A DNA stretch of 64,000 nt from Variovorax paradoxus (GCF_009755665.1 NZ_CP046622.1:3286001-3350000); one strand, 5' to 3'. Shown: positions 8,470 to 19,385, counted from the first letter of the stretch. Notes: a model not told the origin generated them from the sequence alone. Numbers and translations are program-made.

Positions 8470-9138
8470 TCATGACATCACCCTTGATTTCTGCTGCCGC
8501 GCCACTTCGCGCAGGGCCTCGCGCTGGCGGGTCAGGTGCGTGCGCATGGCGGCGTCCGCGCCTTCGCTGTCGCGCGCCTTGAGCGCCGCGAAAACCGCCA
8601 GGTGCTCCGACAGGCTTTGCTCCAGGCGGCCTGGTGCATGCAACTGCTGCAGCCGCGCGAGCTTGAGAATCTTGCGCAGATCGCCGATCACCTGCGCCAG
8701 CCACTTGTTGTCGGCCAACTGGATGATCGCCTCGTGAATGAGGTGGTTGGTGGCGTAGTAGTCGTTGATGCGCTTGGCCTTGGCGTGCCGCACCAGCCGC
8801 TCATGCAAGGCGTCGAGGTCATGCAGCTCGGAGTCGCTGGCATTTCGCGCGGCCTCGTAGGCGCAGCGGCCTTCGAGCAGCGCAATCACCGGAAATATCT
8901 CGTCGAGGTCGCGCTCCGTCACCTCTCGCACGAAGCAGCCGCGCCGCGGCTCGTGCCGCAGCAGGCCTTCGGCCGTGAGCACCTTGAGCGCCTCGCGCAA
9001 GGGGGTGCGCGAAATCGACAGCCGCTCGCACAGCGCCGCCTCGTCCAGGAAACTGCCCGGCGCGAGCTCGCCCGCGAAGATCTGCTCGCGCAGCGTGGCG
9101 GCGACTTCGTCGTGCAGGGAGTTGGGAACAAGGCGCAT
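8470..9138 (-). CDS. GntR-family regulator with FCD ligand domain (MatR-like)
   Basis: This 222-residue protein has an N-terminal winged helix of about 70 residues, including LCERLSISRTPLREALKVL, and a C-terminal all-helical FCD domain (about 75-215) with the metal-binding type D/H pattern (DYYATNHLIHEAI and EQSLSEHLAVFAAL). Proteins of this subfamily repress neighbouring catabolic genes and release DNA on binding a small carboxylate. Being the first gene of the malonate operon, it is the obvious local regulator, comparable to MatR of rhizobia. A 20-bp palindrome 40 bases upstream of its ATG (9178-9197) is a good candidate operator, which would make the operon autoregulated. Confidence 0.92.
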   Translation of the reverse strand: MRLVPNSLHDEVAATLREQIFAGELAPGSFLDEAALCERLSISRTPLREALKVLTAEGLLRHEPRRGCFVREVTERDLDEIFPVIALLEGRCAYEAARNASDSELHDLDALHERLVRHAKAKRINDYYATNHLIHEAIIQLADNKWLAQVIGDLRKILKLARLQQLHAPGRLEQSLSEHLAVFAALKARDSEGADAAMRTHLTRQREALREVARQQKSRVMS

Positions 9139-9177
9139 GGGAGGCGGACAGCTACAAGGCGGGCTAAGAGCTTGAAT

Positions 9178-9197
9178 CGTAATTTTCTGTAATTACG
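9178..9197. promoter_or_regulatory. Palindrome upstream of the malonate operon (possible GntR operator)
   Basis: CGTAAT and ATTACG form a perfect 6-bp inverted repeat separated by 8 AT-rich bases, in the only intergenic space ahead of the GntR-matA-Bug-ECH-matB operon. The AT-richness stands out against the GC-rich flanks. Its position 40-60 bases before the regulator ATG fits an operator overlapping the promoter. Binding by the local GntR protein is inferred, not shown. Confidence 0.5.
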
Positions 9198-9230
9198 CAA
9201 AATTGTGGGGCCGCAGTCCGCGCAGCGCAA

Positions 9231-9255
9231 GGGCTGCGCACCCCATGCGCAGCCC
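9231..9255 (-). terminator. lgt: Perfect hairpin downstream of lgt
   Basis: GGGCTGCGCA and TGCGCAGCCC pair perfectly over 10 bp around a 5-base loop, 25 bases beyond the lgt stop. There is no clean T-run on the minus strand after the stem, so termination may be weak or Rho-assisted. It separates lgt from the malonate operon, which reads in the same direction. Confidence 0.45.
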
Positions 9256-9279
9256 GGGCTTACCCTGAGGGCTTGCCGC

Positions 9280-10101
9280 TCAGGCGGTGGCCGGCCGGGG
9301 GCGCCGCGCGGCCCAGAGCCACAGGCCGATGCCGAAGAGCACCATCGGCACGCTGAGCCATTGCCCCTGGCTCAGGTTCAGCGCGCGCAGGCCCAGAAAG
9401 TCGTCGGGCTCGCGGAAGTATTCGGCAATGAAGCGCAGCGCGCCGTAGCCGATGAGGAACACCGCGGCCACCTGCCCTTCCTTGCGTTCCTTGCGCGCGT
9501 AGAGCCACATGATGACGAACAGCAGAAGCCCCTCGAGCAGGAACTGGTACACCTGCGAAGGATGGCGCGGCAGCATCGAGCCGCTTTGCGGAAACACCAT
9601 GCCCCAGGGCAGGTCGGGGCTGCTGAAGCGGCCCCAGAGTTCGCCGTTGATGAAGTTACCCACGCGGCCTGCCGCGAGGCCCGTCGGCACGCAGGGCGAA
9701 ACGAAGTCCATCACCTGCCAGAACGGCCGGGCGCGCGAGCGCGCAAACCAGATCATTGCGCCGATCACGCCCAGGAGGCCACCATGAAAGCTCATGCCGC
9801 CCTGCCACACATAGAGAATTTCGAGCGGATGCGCCAGATAGAACTCGGGCTTGTAGAACAGGCAGTAGCCGAGCCGCCCACCCACGATGACGCCCATCAC
9901 CCCAAGAAAAAGAATGTCCTCGATGTCCTTGCGCTGCCAGGCGCCCGTGCCGGCGAGCGAGCGATACGGTTCGTGCCGAAGGCGGCGCGTGCCGAGAAAG
10001 TAGAACAGCGCGAACGCGGCCAGGTAGGTCAGGCCATACCAGTGGATGGCCACGGGCCCGAGCTGCAGGGCGACAGGATTGATCTGCGGATACATGAGCA
10101 T
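9280..10101 (-). CDS. lgt: Prolipoprotein diacylglyceryl transferase
   Basis: This 273-residue inner-membrane enzyme transfers diacylglycerol from phosphatidylglycerol to the lipobox Cys of prolipoproteins, the first step of lipoprotein maturation. It has about seven hydrophobic segments. The essential block is present: H106-G-G in [11 protein letters not shown], and the Lgt signature [14 protein letters not shown] at residues 145-158 with the conserved Arg, Asn and Glu. Start [12 protein letters not shown] is typical of the family; the two ATG codons at 10101 and 10095 are both possible. It is followed by a hairpin terminator and is not obviously in an operon with the gene 57 bases upstream. 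Confidence 0.96.
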   Translation of the reverse strand: MLMYPQINPVALQLGPVAIHWYGLTYLAAFALFYFLGTRRLRHEPYRSLAGTGAWQRKDIEDILFLGVMGVIVGGRLGYCLFYKPEFYLAHPLEILYVWQGGMSFHGGLLGVIGAMIWFARSRARPFWQVMDFVSPCVPTGLAAGRVGNFINGELWGRFSSPDLPWGMVFPQSGSMLPRHPSQVYQFLLEGLLLFVIMWLYARKERKEGQVAAVFLIGYGALRFIAEYFREPDDFLGLRALNLSQGQWLSVPMVLFGIGLWLWAARRPRPATA

Positions 10102-10158
10102 CCGCGGATTGTGCCCGGCCGAAATGTCGCGGCCGGCGCGGGGACATTCAGGGCGATG

Positions 10159-10428
10159 TCAGCGCCCGAACTTCCACCAGAGCAGTGCCGCCACGAACGC
10201 CGGCACGGCAAATACCAGCAGGAAGATCGGCAGTTCCTCGGCCACCGAATAGCCGGCCTTGATCACGCCCACGGCCATGTTGATGCCGGCGCCGATGAAC
10301 CATGCCGGGATGAACCACTTGGCGGCCGTGGCCAGCGCCAGCAGCGAGCCGTCGCCGATGAAACGGCTGGCCAACAGAAACACCAGCAGCAGCACGAAGC
10401 CGCCGCCCATCACCATGATCGTGTGCAT
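10159..10428 (-). CDS. Small membrane protein of unknown function
   Basis: This 89-residue protein is almost entirely hydrophobic, with three predicted transmembrane segments at about residues 3-22, 33-55 and 66-86 and a C-terminal WWKFGR. I do not recognise a named family. It lies between the SDR gene (33 bases upstream) and lgt (57 bases downstream) on the same strand. Its codon use is like its neighbours and the reading frame is intact. A role in the envelope is the only safe statement. Confidence 0.7.
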   Translation of the reverse strand: MHTIMVMGGGFVLLLVFLLASRFIGDGSLLALATAAKWFIPAWFIGAGINMAVGVIKAGYSVAEELPIFLLVFAVPAFVAALLWWKFGR

Positions 10429-10461
10429 CTTGCGTTGTCCTCCGGGTGCGGTCCTGCCGGA

Positions 10462-11235
10462 TCAGCGCGTGGTGTAGCCGCCGTTGGCAAAGATGGTCTG
10501 GCCCGTGATCCACCAGCCTTCGGTGACCAGGAAGCGCACGATGGGCGCGATGTCCTCGATGTCGGTGAGGCCCTTCTTCGAGAACTTGCTGAGCGCCGCC
10601 GCACTGCTGTGGTATTCGACGGCCTCCTTGCTTTCCTGCCCATAGAAGAACGGCGTGTCCATCGGTCCGGGGCCGATCGCGTTGACCGAGATGCCGCGCT
10701 CGCCGAACTCCTTGGAGGCCGCACGCGTGTAGTGTTCCACTGCCGCCTTCGAGGCCGGATAGATCGCGTAGAACGGCGTGTAGGCCGCGAGGAGCGAGCT
10801 CACCAGCGACACGATGCTGCCGCCGTCTGCCAGCGTGCGGCCGGCCTGCTGGATGAAGAAGAACGCGGCCTTGGCGTTGGCGTCGAAGCTCTTGTCGTAG
10901 TCGGCTTCGGTGACATCGAGGATCGGCTTCTTGATCACCACGCCCGCGGTGTTGATGGCGATGTCGACCTGACCGAAGTGCGCCACCGCCTGGTCGAACA
11001 GCCTCGCGCTGCTCTCCACCACGGCCAGGTCGCCCTGCACCAGCAGCGTGCCGGCGCCCTTGGCCTCGAGTTCGGCGGCGGTCTTCTCCGCCTCCTTGCG
11101 CGAGGCGTCGCTGTTGTAGTGGATCGCGATGCCGCGGGCGCCGCCGTCGACCAGTTGATGGCCGATGAGCGCGCCGAGGTTCTTGCCGCCGCCGGCGATG
11201 ACGGCGACCTTGTTCTGGAGAGTGCGTGCGGACAT
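10462..11235 (-). CDS. Short-chain dehydrogenase/reductase
   Basis: This 257-residue classical SDR has the nucleotide-binding glycine motif in AVIAGGGKNLGALIG near the N-terminus, NTAG at residues 95-98, and the catalytic Tyr159-xxx-Lys163 in YAIYPASKAAV with a Ser around 146. The C-terminal part carries the usual VNAIGPGPMDTPF segment. I chose the ATG at 11235 because an AGGAGG lies seven bases upstream; the longer in-frame extension to 11304 has no such site. The substrate is unknown. A LysR gene is transcribed divergently 130 bases away, and such pairs usually mean the regulator controls the dehydrogenase. Confidence 0.92.
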   Translation of the reverse strand: MSARTLQNKVAVIAGGGKNLGALIGHQLVDGGARGIAIHYNSDASRKEAEKTAAELEAKGAGTLLVQGDLAVVESSARLFDQAVAHFGQVDIAINTAGVVIKKPILDVTEADYDKSFDANAKAAFFFIQQAGRTLADGGSIVSLVSSLLAAYTPFYAIYPASKAAVEHYTRAASKEFGERGISVNAIGPGPMDTPFFYGQESKEAVEYHSSAAALSKFSKKGLTDIEDIAPIVRFLVTEGWWITGQTIFANGGYTTR

Positions 11236-11365
11236 GGAATGGCCTCCTGCTGAAGAGCGTTGATGTGAATCGGGAAGCTTCAGTCTATTGATGGCAAGTT
11301 CCAAAATAAATCAACAATCCGGCGCTAGACTGTTCTGACAATCACAAACAATCCAGACAGCACGC

Positions 11366-12310
11366 ATGGACCGCATCGACCTTCTCAAGGTGTTCCTGCG
11401 CGTGGCCGAAACCGGCAGCTTCACGCGTGCGGCCGATCGGCTCGCGCTGCCGCGCGCCACCATCTCCACCGCGGTGCAGCAGCTCGAGGCGAAGCTGGGC
11501 TCGCGCCTCCTGCACCGGACCACGCGGCGCGTCGGCCTCACGCCCGACGGCGAAGTGCTGCTGGAGCGGGCCCGCACGCTGGTGGCCGACATGGAAGACA
11601 TCGAGCAGCAGTTCCTCCCGTCGCGCAGCCACGTCAGCGGACGGCTCAAGGTCGACGTGCCGAGCCGCATCGCGCGGCGGCTCATTGCGCCGGCGCTGCC
11701 GGATTTCTTCGAGCGCTACCCGGCGATCGAGCTCGAACTCGGCTCCAGCGACCGCGCCGTGGACCTGGTGCTCGAAGGTGTCGATTGCGCGCTGCGCGTG
11801 GGTCCGTTGGCGAGCAGCAGCCTGGTGGCGCGGCCGCTCGGGCATTTCACGCTGATCAATTGCGCGAGCCCGGCCTACCTGGCCCGCCATGGCACGCCGC
11901 GCGCGCCGGCGGACCTGCCCGAGCACCTCGCGGTCAACTACGCCTCGCCGACCAGCGGCCGCGCGGCGCCGTGGGAGTGGCAGCGCGACGGCGAGACCGC
12001 GACGCTGCGCATGCGCAGCCAGGTGAGCGCGAACAACGCCGAGACCTACATCGCCTGCGCGCTGGCGGGGCTGGGGCTGATCCAGATCCCGGCCTACGAC
12101 GTGCGCGAACACCTCGCGGCCGGCGAGCTGGCCGAGGTGCTGCCCGAGGCGCGCGCCCAGCCGCTGCCGGTGCACCTGATCTATCCGCACCGGCGCAACC
12201 TATCGCGCCGGATGCAGGCCTTCGCGGGCTGGGTCGAGATGCTGCTCGCCGCGTCGCTCGATGCGCCCGAAGCACCGCGGCCGGCCGGCGCACGAACGCC
12301 GCGCAGGTAG
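11366..12310 (+). CDS. LysR-family transcriptional regulator divergent from the SDR gene
   Basis: This 314-residue regulator has the N-terminal winged helix (residues 1-60, with GSFTRAADRLALPRATIS and LGSRLLHRTTRRVGLT) and a C-terminal LysR substrate domain ending in the PHRRNLSRRMQAF block. This is the subgroup that often controls a divergently transcribed oxidoreductase. The shared 130-bp space with the SDR gene is AT-rich near 11290-11350 and would hold the operator, although I could not pick out a single convincing palindrome. The inducer is unknown. The C-terminus converges on the next LysR gene with a gap of only six bases. Confidence 0.92.
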   Translation: MDRIDLLKVFLRVAETGSFTRAADRLALPRATISTAVQQLEAKLGSRLLHRTTRRVGLTPDGEVLLERARTLVADMEDIEQQFLPSRSHVSGRLKVDVPSRIARRLIAPALPDFFERYPAIELELGSSDRAVDLVLEGVDCALRVGPLASSSLVARPLGHFTLINCASPAYLARHGTPRAPADLPEHLAVNYASPTSGRAAPWEWQRDGETATLRMRSQVSANNAETYIACALAGLGLIQIPAYDVREHLAAGELAEVLPEARAQPLPVHLIYPHRRNLSRRMQAFAGWVEMLLAASLDAPEAPRPAGARTPRR

Positions 12311-12316
12311 GCGGCC

Positions 12317-13261
12317 CTACGCCGGCCGTGCCCGCCCCGTGCGCTCGCGCACGAATTCCACGAAACGCGCCAGCGCCGGATGCGCGGCCTGCGCGGGCCA
12401 CACGAGGCTGGTTTCGCAGACCGGCAGCGCCACGCGGCGCCGGCCGGTGCCCTTGAACTCGCCGGCCTGCCGATAGACCACCCCCGCGCGCCGGAACTGC
12501 ATCACGCTGCGCGGTACCCAGGCCACGCCGATGCCGCCCGAGACGAGATTGACGATGGTCTGCATCTGGATGGCCTCCTGCGCCACTTGCGGCGTGCGGC
12601 CCGCCGCGTGATAGAGATCGAAGACCGCATCGTGCAGCGATGGCACGATGCGGCGCGGGAAGATCACGAGCGGCTCGGCCAGCGCCTCGGCCAGCGGCAC
12701 GGGCCGCGCACGCGCGAGCCGGTGCTGCGAGGGCAGCGCCAGCACCAGTGCCTCTTCCTCTACCGGCAGGCGCGCCAGCCCAGGCGGCGCGGCACCCGGC
12801 GAATGCAGCATCAGGCCGGCGTCGATCTCGCCGCGCGCGAAGGCCTCGATCTGCACGTCGCCCGTGGCTTCGACCAGTTCGAGCGCCACCTCCGGGCAGC
12901 GCACGCGGAATTCGCGCACCCAGGCCGGCAGCTGCTCGAAGCCGACGGTCGAGACAAAGGCGATGCGCACGCGGCCCACCTGCCCCGCCGCCGCCGCGCG
13001 CGCCCGCGCCGGCAGCGCCTGGGCGCGCGCTAGCAGCTCGCGCACGTCGGGCAGCAGCGCCTCGCCGGCCGGCGTGAGCGCCACGCGGCGGCGCGTGCGG
13101 TCGAACAGCACGACGCCCAGTGTTTTCTCGAGCTGGGCAATGGCCTGCGTCACCGGCGGCTGGGTCATGTGCAGCCGCAGCGCGGCGCGGCCGAAGTGCA
13201 GTTCCTCTGCCACGGCCACGAACTGGCGCCAGGCGCGCAGGTCGATCAAAGCATCTTTCAT
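12317..13261 (-). CDS. LysR-family regulator divergent from ilvD
   Basis: This 314-residue protein starts [27 protein letters not shown] and has the LysR helix-turn-helix including [19 protein letters not shown], followed by a substrate-binding domain. It is of the BenM/CatM-like subgroup by N-terminal wording. It is divergent from ilvD across 104 bases, so control of ilvD (branched-chain amino acid synthesis) is the simplest reading. A perfect 15-bp palindrome overlaps its own start codon, suggesting that it also limits its own expression. The coding region is unusually rich in GC even for this window, for example around 12961-13020. Confidence 0.9.
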   Translation of the reverse strand: MKDALIDLRAWRQFVAVAEELHFGRAALRLHMTQPPVTQAIAQLEKTLGVVLFDRTRRRVALTPAGEALLPDVRELLARAQALPARARAAAAGQVGRVRIAFVSTVGFEQLPAWVREFRVRCPEVALELVEATGDVQIEAFARGEIDAGLMLHSPGAAPPGLARLPVEEEALVLALPSQHRLARARPVPLAEALAEPLVIFPRRIVPSLHDAVFDLYHAAGRTPQVAQEAIQMQTIVNLVSGGIGVAWVPRSVMQFRRAGVVYRQAGEFKGTGRRRVALPVCETSLVWPAQAAHPALARFVEFVRERTGRARPA

Positions 13262-13274
13262 ATGCCAAGCATAT
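13260..13274. promoter_or_regulatory. 15-bp palindrome on the LysR start codon (LysR-type box)
   Basis: ATATGC-CAA-GCATAT is a perfect inverted repeat that fits the T-N11-A pattern of LysR boxes. It covers the ATG of the LysR gene (13259-13261) and lies about 22 bases upstream of the proposed ilvD -35 element. Binding here could both repress lysR and contact the ilvD promoter. Confidence 0.55.
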
Positions 13275-13295
13275 CAATCGGCGCGGAAAAATGGA

Positions 13296-13325
13296 TTGGA
13301 ATGAATCAATGAGAAGTCCGATACT
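13296..13325 (+). promoter_or_regulatory. ilvD: Possible sigma-70 promoter of ilvD
   Basis: TTGGAA (13296-13301) and GATACT (13320-13325) are separated by 18 bases, about 40 bases before the ilvD ATG. The match to consensus is moderate, as expected for a promoter that needs an activator such as the divergent LysR protein. Confidence 0.4.
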
Positions 13326-13365
13326 TGACCCTCCCCGAGAATTCCCCACGAGAAGAGACACCGAC

Positions 13366-15060
13366 ATGGACACCAAGCCAATCCAGATCAACCGCCGCAG
13401 CGCCAACATCGTCGAAGGCAAGAGCCGCGCGCCCAACCGCTCGATGTTCTACGCCATGGGCTACGAAGAGAGCGACTTCAAGAAGCCGATGGTCGGCGTG
13501 GCCAACGGCCACAGCACCATCACCCCGTGCAACTCGGGCCTGCAGAAGCTGGCCGACGCGGCCATTGCCGGCATCGAGGAGGCGGGCGGCAACGCGCAGG
13601 TGTTCGGCACCCCCACCATCTCCGACGGCATGGCCATGGGCACCGAAGGCATGAAGTACTCGCTGGTGAGCCGCGAGGTCATCTCCGACTGCATCGAGAC
13701 CTGCGTGGGCGGCCAGTGGATGGACGGCGTGCTGGTGGTCGGCGGCTGCGACAAGAACATGCCCGGCGGCCTCATGGGCATGCTGCGCGCCAACGTGCCG
13801 GCCATCTACGTGTACGGCGGCACCATCCTGCCGGGCAAGTACAAGGGGCAAGACCTCAACATCGTGAGCGTGTTCGAAGCCGTGGGCCAGAACGCCGCCG
13901 GCAACATGAGCGACGAAGACCTGCTGGAGATCGAGAAGCGCGCCATTCCGGGCACCGGCTCGTGCGGCGGCATGTACACGGCCAACACCATGTCCAGCGC
14001 ATTCGAGGCGCTGGGCATTTCGCTGCCCTATTCGTCGACCATGGCCAACCCGCACGACGAAAAGGCCAACTCGGCCAAGGAATCGGCCAAGGTGCTGATC
14101 GAGGCGATCAAGAAAGACCTGAAGCCGCGCGACATCGTGACCAAGAAGGCCATCGAGAACGCGGTCGCCGTCATCATGGCCACGGGCGGCTCGACCAACG
14201 CGGTGCTGCACTTCCTGGCGATTGCGCACGCGGCTGAAGTCGAATGGACCATCGACGACTTCGAGCGCATGCGCAAGAAGGTTCCGGTGATCTGCGACCT
14301 GAAGCCGAGCGGCAAGTACCTGGCGGTCGACCTGCACCAGGCCGGCGGCATTCCGCAGGTGATGAAGGTGCTGCTGAACGCGGGCCTGCTGCACGGCGAC
14401 TGCATCACCATCACCGGCCAGACGATTGCCGAGGTGCTGAAGGACGTGCCCGACGTGCCGCGCGCCGACCAGGACGTGATCCGCCCCATCGATAACCCGA
14501 TGTACGACGAAGGCCACTTGGCCATCCTGAAGGGCAACCTCTCGCCCGAAGGCGCAGTCGCCAAGATCACCGGCCTGAAGAACCCCGTGATCACCGGCCC
14601 TGCGCGCGTGTTCGATGACGAGCAGTCGGCGCTCAAGGCCATTCTCGACGGCAAGATCAAGGCGGGCGACGTGATGGTGCTGCGCTACCTGGGCCCCAAG
14701 GGCGGCCCGGGCATGCCCGAAATGCTGGCGCCAACGGGCGCGCTCATCGGCGCGGGCCTGGGCGAAAGCGTGGGCCTGATCACCGACGGCCGCTTCTCGG
14801 GCGGTACCTGGGGCATGGTGGTCGGCCATGTGGCACCCGAAGCGGCGGCGGGCGGCACCATTGCATTCGTGAACGAAGGCGACTCGATCACGATCGATGC
14901 GCACAAGCTGGTGCTCGAACTCAACGTGCCCGAAGCCGAGCTTGCCAAGCGCCGCGAAGGCTGGAAGCCGCCGGCTCCGCGCTACACGCGCGGCGTGCAG
15001 GCCAAGTTCGCGTTCAATGCCTCGAGCGCCAGCTCGGGCGCGGTGCTCGACAAGTTCTGA
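13366..15060 (+). CDS. ilvD: Dihydroxy-acid dehydratase
   Basis: This 564-residue enzyme dehydrates 2,3-dihydroxy-isovalerate and 2,3-dihydroxy-3-methylvalerate to the 2-keto acids in valine, isoleucine and pantothenate synthesis. The three Fe-S ligand cysteines expected for the family are Cys55 (TITPCNSGL), Cys128 ([10 protein letters not shown]) and Cys200 ([16 protein letters not shown]). The substrate-end motif [20 protein letters not shown] is intact. The ATG at 13366 gives the canonical start [15 protein letters not shown]; upstream in-frame codons back to 13120 run into the divergent LysR gene and are not used. Length suggests the shorter subgroup that often carries a [2Fe-2S] cluster. 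Sugar-acid dehydratases share this fold, but the motif details favour IlvD. Confidence 0.95.
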   Translation: MDTKPIQINRRSANIVEGKSRAPNRSMFYAMGYEESDFKKPMVGVANGHSTITPCNSGLQKLADAAIAGIEEAGGNAQVFGTPTISDGMAMGTEGMKYSLVSREVISDCIETCVGGQWMDGVLVVGGCDKNMPGGLMGMLRANVPAIYVYGGTILPGKYKGQDLNIVSVFEAVGQNAAGNMSDEDLLEIEKRAIPGTGSCGGMYTANTMSSAFEALGISLPYSSTMANPHDEKANSAKESAKVLIEAIKKDLKPRDIVTKKAIENAVAVIMATGGSTNAVLHFLAIAHAAEVEWTIDDFERMRKKVPVICDLKPSGKYLAVDLHQAGGIPQVMKVLLNAGLLHGDCITITGQTIAEVLKDVPDVPRADQDVIRPIDNPMYDEGHLAILKGNLSPEGAVAKITGLKNPVITGPARVFDDEQSALKAILDGKIKAGDVMVLRYLGPKGGPGMPEMLAPTGALIGAGLGESVGLITDGRFSGGTWGMVVGHVAPEAAAGGTIAFVNEGDSITIDAHKLVLELNVPEAELAKRREGWKPPAPRYTRGVQAKFAFNASSASSGAVLDKF

Positions 15061-15067
15061 GAAAGCC

Positions 15068-15889
15068 TCAGGCCAGCATCATCCACGCGCCGTAGCCGAA
15101 GGCCAGAAACCCGAGGCCGACGATCGCGAGGATGCTGCGGGATTCGAACGCCATGGCCGGAGGGAAACTCTGCACCGCAAAGTGCAGCAACGCACCGGCG
15201 CCGATGGTCATGAACCCGGCGCCGAGTGCCTTTCCCATGCTCTCGCCCGGGTAGAGAAAACACACGGCGAAGCCGGCCACGAAAACGAGGTTGGCCATCA
15301 CGGTGCCGCGCGTGCGCCAGCGCTGCTGCGTGGGCGTGGCCGCACGCTGCACGGGCCGCTTGACGGGGCGCCCTTCGTTGATGGCCATGCCGGTGAAGAA
15401 CAGGCCGAACATCGTCGGGAACAGCCCGAAGATGCCGAATCCCCACACGGGGCCCCACATGTTCTGGAAATCGGCGATCAGCGCGTGCGCCGGGTCGGCG
15501 ATGCTGTAGCGCACCTCGACAGCGTCGCCCCATTCCTTGTCCGACAAGCCGCCGCCAAGGCCCTTGACCAGGCGTTTCTGGCCGTCGGCGGCGACGTACT
15601 CGACCACCGGGGCGCGCGAAACCGTCGTGCGGCCGTTGCTGTCCTTGCTGCGCTCTTCGACAAAATCGACCAGGCTGCCCTGTACGCTGGCGGTGCCTTC
15701 AATCGATTGGTATCGCTGCCACCCGATGGTTGCCGCGGCATACAGCCCGGCGCAGCCGATCAGCAGCGCGCCAATGCCGACGCCCCAGAAAAAGTTCTTG
15801 AGCCATCCGGCCAATCCGCCGATGGCAGGCCCGAGCAAGAGCGAGAGCCCGAAGACCAGCACCGCATGCTGGATGGTTTCTTCGTCCAT
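15068..15889 (-). CDS. Membrane protein with DUF3592-like domain
   Basis: This 273-residue protein has two N-terminal transmembrane segments (about 9-30 and 35-55), an extracytoplasmic segment of about 90 residues (65-150) of the DUF3592 type including APVVEYVAADGQKRLVKG, and four further membrane segments in the C-terminal half. The function of DUF3592 proteins is unknown. It converges on ilvD with only seven bases between stops. The small Trp-rich membrane protein lies upstream on the same strand, 49 bases away. Confidence 0.75.
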   Translation of the reverse strand: MDEETIQHAVLVFGLSLLLGPAIGGLAGWLKNFFWGVGIGALLIGCAGLYAAATIGWQRYQSIEGTASVQGSLVDFVEERSKDSNGRTTVSRAPVVEYVAADGQKRLVKGLGGGLSDKEWGDAVEVRYSIADPAHALIADFQNMWGPVWGFGIFGLFPTMFGLFFTGMAINEGRPVKRPVQRAATPTQQRWRTRGTVMANLVFVAGFAVCFLYPGESMGKALGAGFMTIGAGALLHFAVQSFPPAMAFESRSILAIVGLGFLAFGYGAWMMLA

Positions 15890-15938
15890 GGCGTGGGCCG
15901 CAACGCGTGCAATTTACGATGCCGCGCCCACTCGGGTG

Positions 15939-16187
15939 TCAGCGCTTCGGGCGGTTGTTGGGCGGCAGGCCCATGTTGCTGCGCTGGCGGTCGATGCGCG
16001 CCTGCTTGCGGCGCTCTTCGCGCTCGACGACCTTGCGCTTGGTATAGCCCGACGAATCGGCCCAGGCCCACCACGCCACGGCCAGCGCAAAAGGCGACAG
16101 CACGATCCACCAGCTCCAGCCGGCGACCATGCCCACTTCGAAGTATTTGAGACCTATGCCCAGCAGGCCCAACAGCAGAAAAAGCAT
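15939..16187 (-). CDS. Small Trp-rich membrane protein (TIGR04438-like)
   Basis: This 82-residue protein begins MLFLLLGLLGIGLKYFEVG and has two hydrophobic segments with the Trp-rich stretch GWSWWIVLSPFALAVAWWAW. A highly charged tail follows, rich in Arg and Lys (KRKVVEREERRKQARIDRQR). The start at 16187 has GAGGGA six bases upstream; the longer in-frame form to 16235 lacks it. Proteins of this description recur in Burkholderiales and are named only for their tryptophans. Function is unknown. Confidence 0.75.
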   Translation of the reverse strand: MLFLLLGLLGIGLKYFEVGMVAGWSWWIVLSPFALAVAWWAWADSSGYTKRKVVEREERRKQARIDRQRSNMGLPPNNRPKR

Positions 16188-16293
16188 CGCGAATCCCTCG
16201 GGTTTTGTTGGAAACGCTTCCGGACGCCGGTACACGGCGTTACCTACAATCGCGTTAGATCGAATGTAACCTAGCCATTACGAAATAAGCCCC

Positions 16294-16599
16294 ATGAAAA
16301 GACTCCTGTCGTTCGCTGTTTTGGGCCTTGGCCTGGCCGCCCCTGCTTTCGCCGACCTGGCGCTGGCCACGTCGAAAAACTGCATGAGCTGCCATGCGGT
16401 GGAGCGCAAGGTGCTCGGCCCCTCGTTCAAGGACGTGGCCGCCAAGTACAAGGGCAATGCCGGCGCCGCCGACATGCTCGCAACGAAGATCATCAAGGGT
16501 GGTTCGGGCGTGTGGGGTCCGGTGCCGATGCCAGCCAACAACCAGGTCAGCGAAGCGGACGCAAAGAAGCTTGCTGCCTGGGTGCTGTCGACGCGCTGA
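16294..16599 (+). CDS. Periplasmic class I cytochrome c (c551/c5 type)
   Basis: This 101-residue preprotein has a clear signal peptide with cleavage expected after AFA-20, leaving about 81 mature residues. Covalent haem is attached at Cys30-x-x-Cys33-His34 (CMSCH), and Met79 in GPVPMPAN is the second axial ligand. Size and the GVWGPVPMP block are those of small mono-haem electron carriers that shuttle electrons to terminal oxidases or reductases. It is a stand-alone gene with no oxidase subunits nearby. Its stop codon abuts the stop of the convergent gene directly. Confidence 0.93.
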   Translation: MKRLLSFAVLGLGLAAPAFADLALATSKNCMSCHAVERKVLGPSFKDVAAKYKGNAGAADMLATKIIKGGSGVWGPVPMPANNQVSEADAKKLAAWVLSTR

Positions 16600-17100
16600 T
16601 CAAACCCGCGGATCGATGTCCGTGGGCAGCGGCCGGCGCTCGATGCGGTCTTCGAGCTGGCCGATGTGCGCAGCCACGGTGTTGTCCGACTGCTCCGAGC
16701 GCTGACGAATCACGCTCTCGACCTGCCCCAGCCTCGCAACCAATGCGGCATGGCGCTCGGCGTTCTCCGCCATGTGCTTGTTCTCTTGTGCTTCAAGGAA
16801 GTTGCGCAGCTCGGTAAAGCGCGAAGCCTCGGCCTTGTCGGCAAGGTCGCGCTGCACCTGCATTTCCTTGTTGTGGCGCTTCGCGTCCAGCAGCACCGAG
16901 CTGTGCAGGTACAGCACATAGACCAGGAAGAACACGCCCAGGGCGACGGTAAGCCCCAGCATCATCAAGCCCAGCGGCGCGGAAATGGTCATGAAGCCCA
17001 GCGAGACCGGCACGGGCGAAGACAGCGTGCCCCAGTTGAGCGCGGCAAGGGCCGCGATCAGCAGCAGAATGGCAAACAGGAAAGCAGATCTCACACCCAT
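16600..17100 (-). CDS. LapA-like membrane-anchored coiled-coil protein
   Basis: This 166-residue protein has two N-terminal transmembrane segments (about 5-23 and 40-65) with the NWGTLSSPVPVSLGFM spacing seen in LapA/DUF1049-type lipopolysaccharide assembly proteins. From residue 70 it is a long, charged, helix-forming cytoplasmic region with heptad-like spacing (EASRFTELRNFLEAQENKH). Similarity to LapA is by architecture only, and there is no LapB gene beside it. The function is therefore open. It lies downstream of acs on the same strand. Confidence 0.7.
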   Translation of the reverse strand: MGVRSAFLFAILLLIAALAALNWGTLSSPVPVSLGFMTISAPLGLMMLGLTVALGVFFLVYVLYLHSSVLLDAKRHNKEMQVQRDLADKAEASRFTELRNFLEAQENKHMAENAERHAALVARLGQVESVIRQRSEQSDNTVAAHIGQLEDRIERRPLPTDIDPRV

Positions 17101-17239
17101 GGGGGCCTCCTTCGAACAGGTCTAACACAACGGAACGGCCATGTGCGCCCCGGCGCACGGCAACTCCGCTGGTTGTACCTCAGGCCGCGGGCCGCAACGG
17201 CCCCTGCTTCCCACTAACGGCCATGTCCTACAGATCGAA

Positions 17240-19240
<2,001 letters not shown>

Positions 19241-19385
19241 TCTCTTGTCTCCTGGGTAGGTGCGGCCGTAATGTCGGCGGAGCCACTTACGGGTCACTGA
19301 CGGTCCGATATTAGTTCGCAGGGTTATCACGGGCCGGACACGGGGGCACCCCTAGAATCGCCGGTCGTTTCCAACCTTCCTCCCG

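Noticed and set aside
5859..8582. A 907-codon open frame on the plus strand opposite the malonate operon
   Set aside because: It is an antisense shadow of high-GC coding sequence. The minus-strand frames carry clear family motifs and the plus-strand translation is low-complexity with no motif.
12640..13304. Possible plus-strand gene opposite the LysR gene near ilvD
   Set aside because: It is Ala/Arg/Ser-only low complexity caused by extreme GC content.
19241..19330. N-terminal extension of acs to an upstream GTG
   Set aside because: There is no ribosome site there, and an AGGAGA sits correctly ahead of the ATG at 19240.
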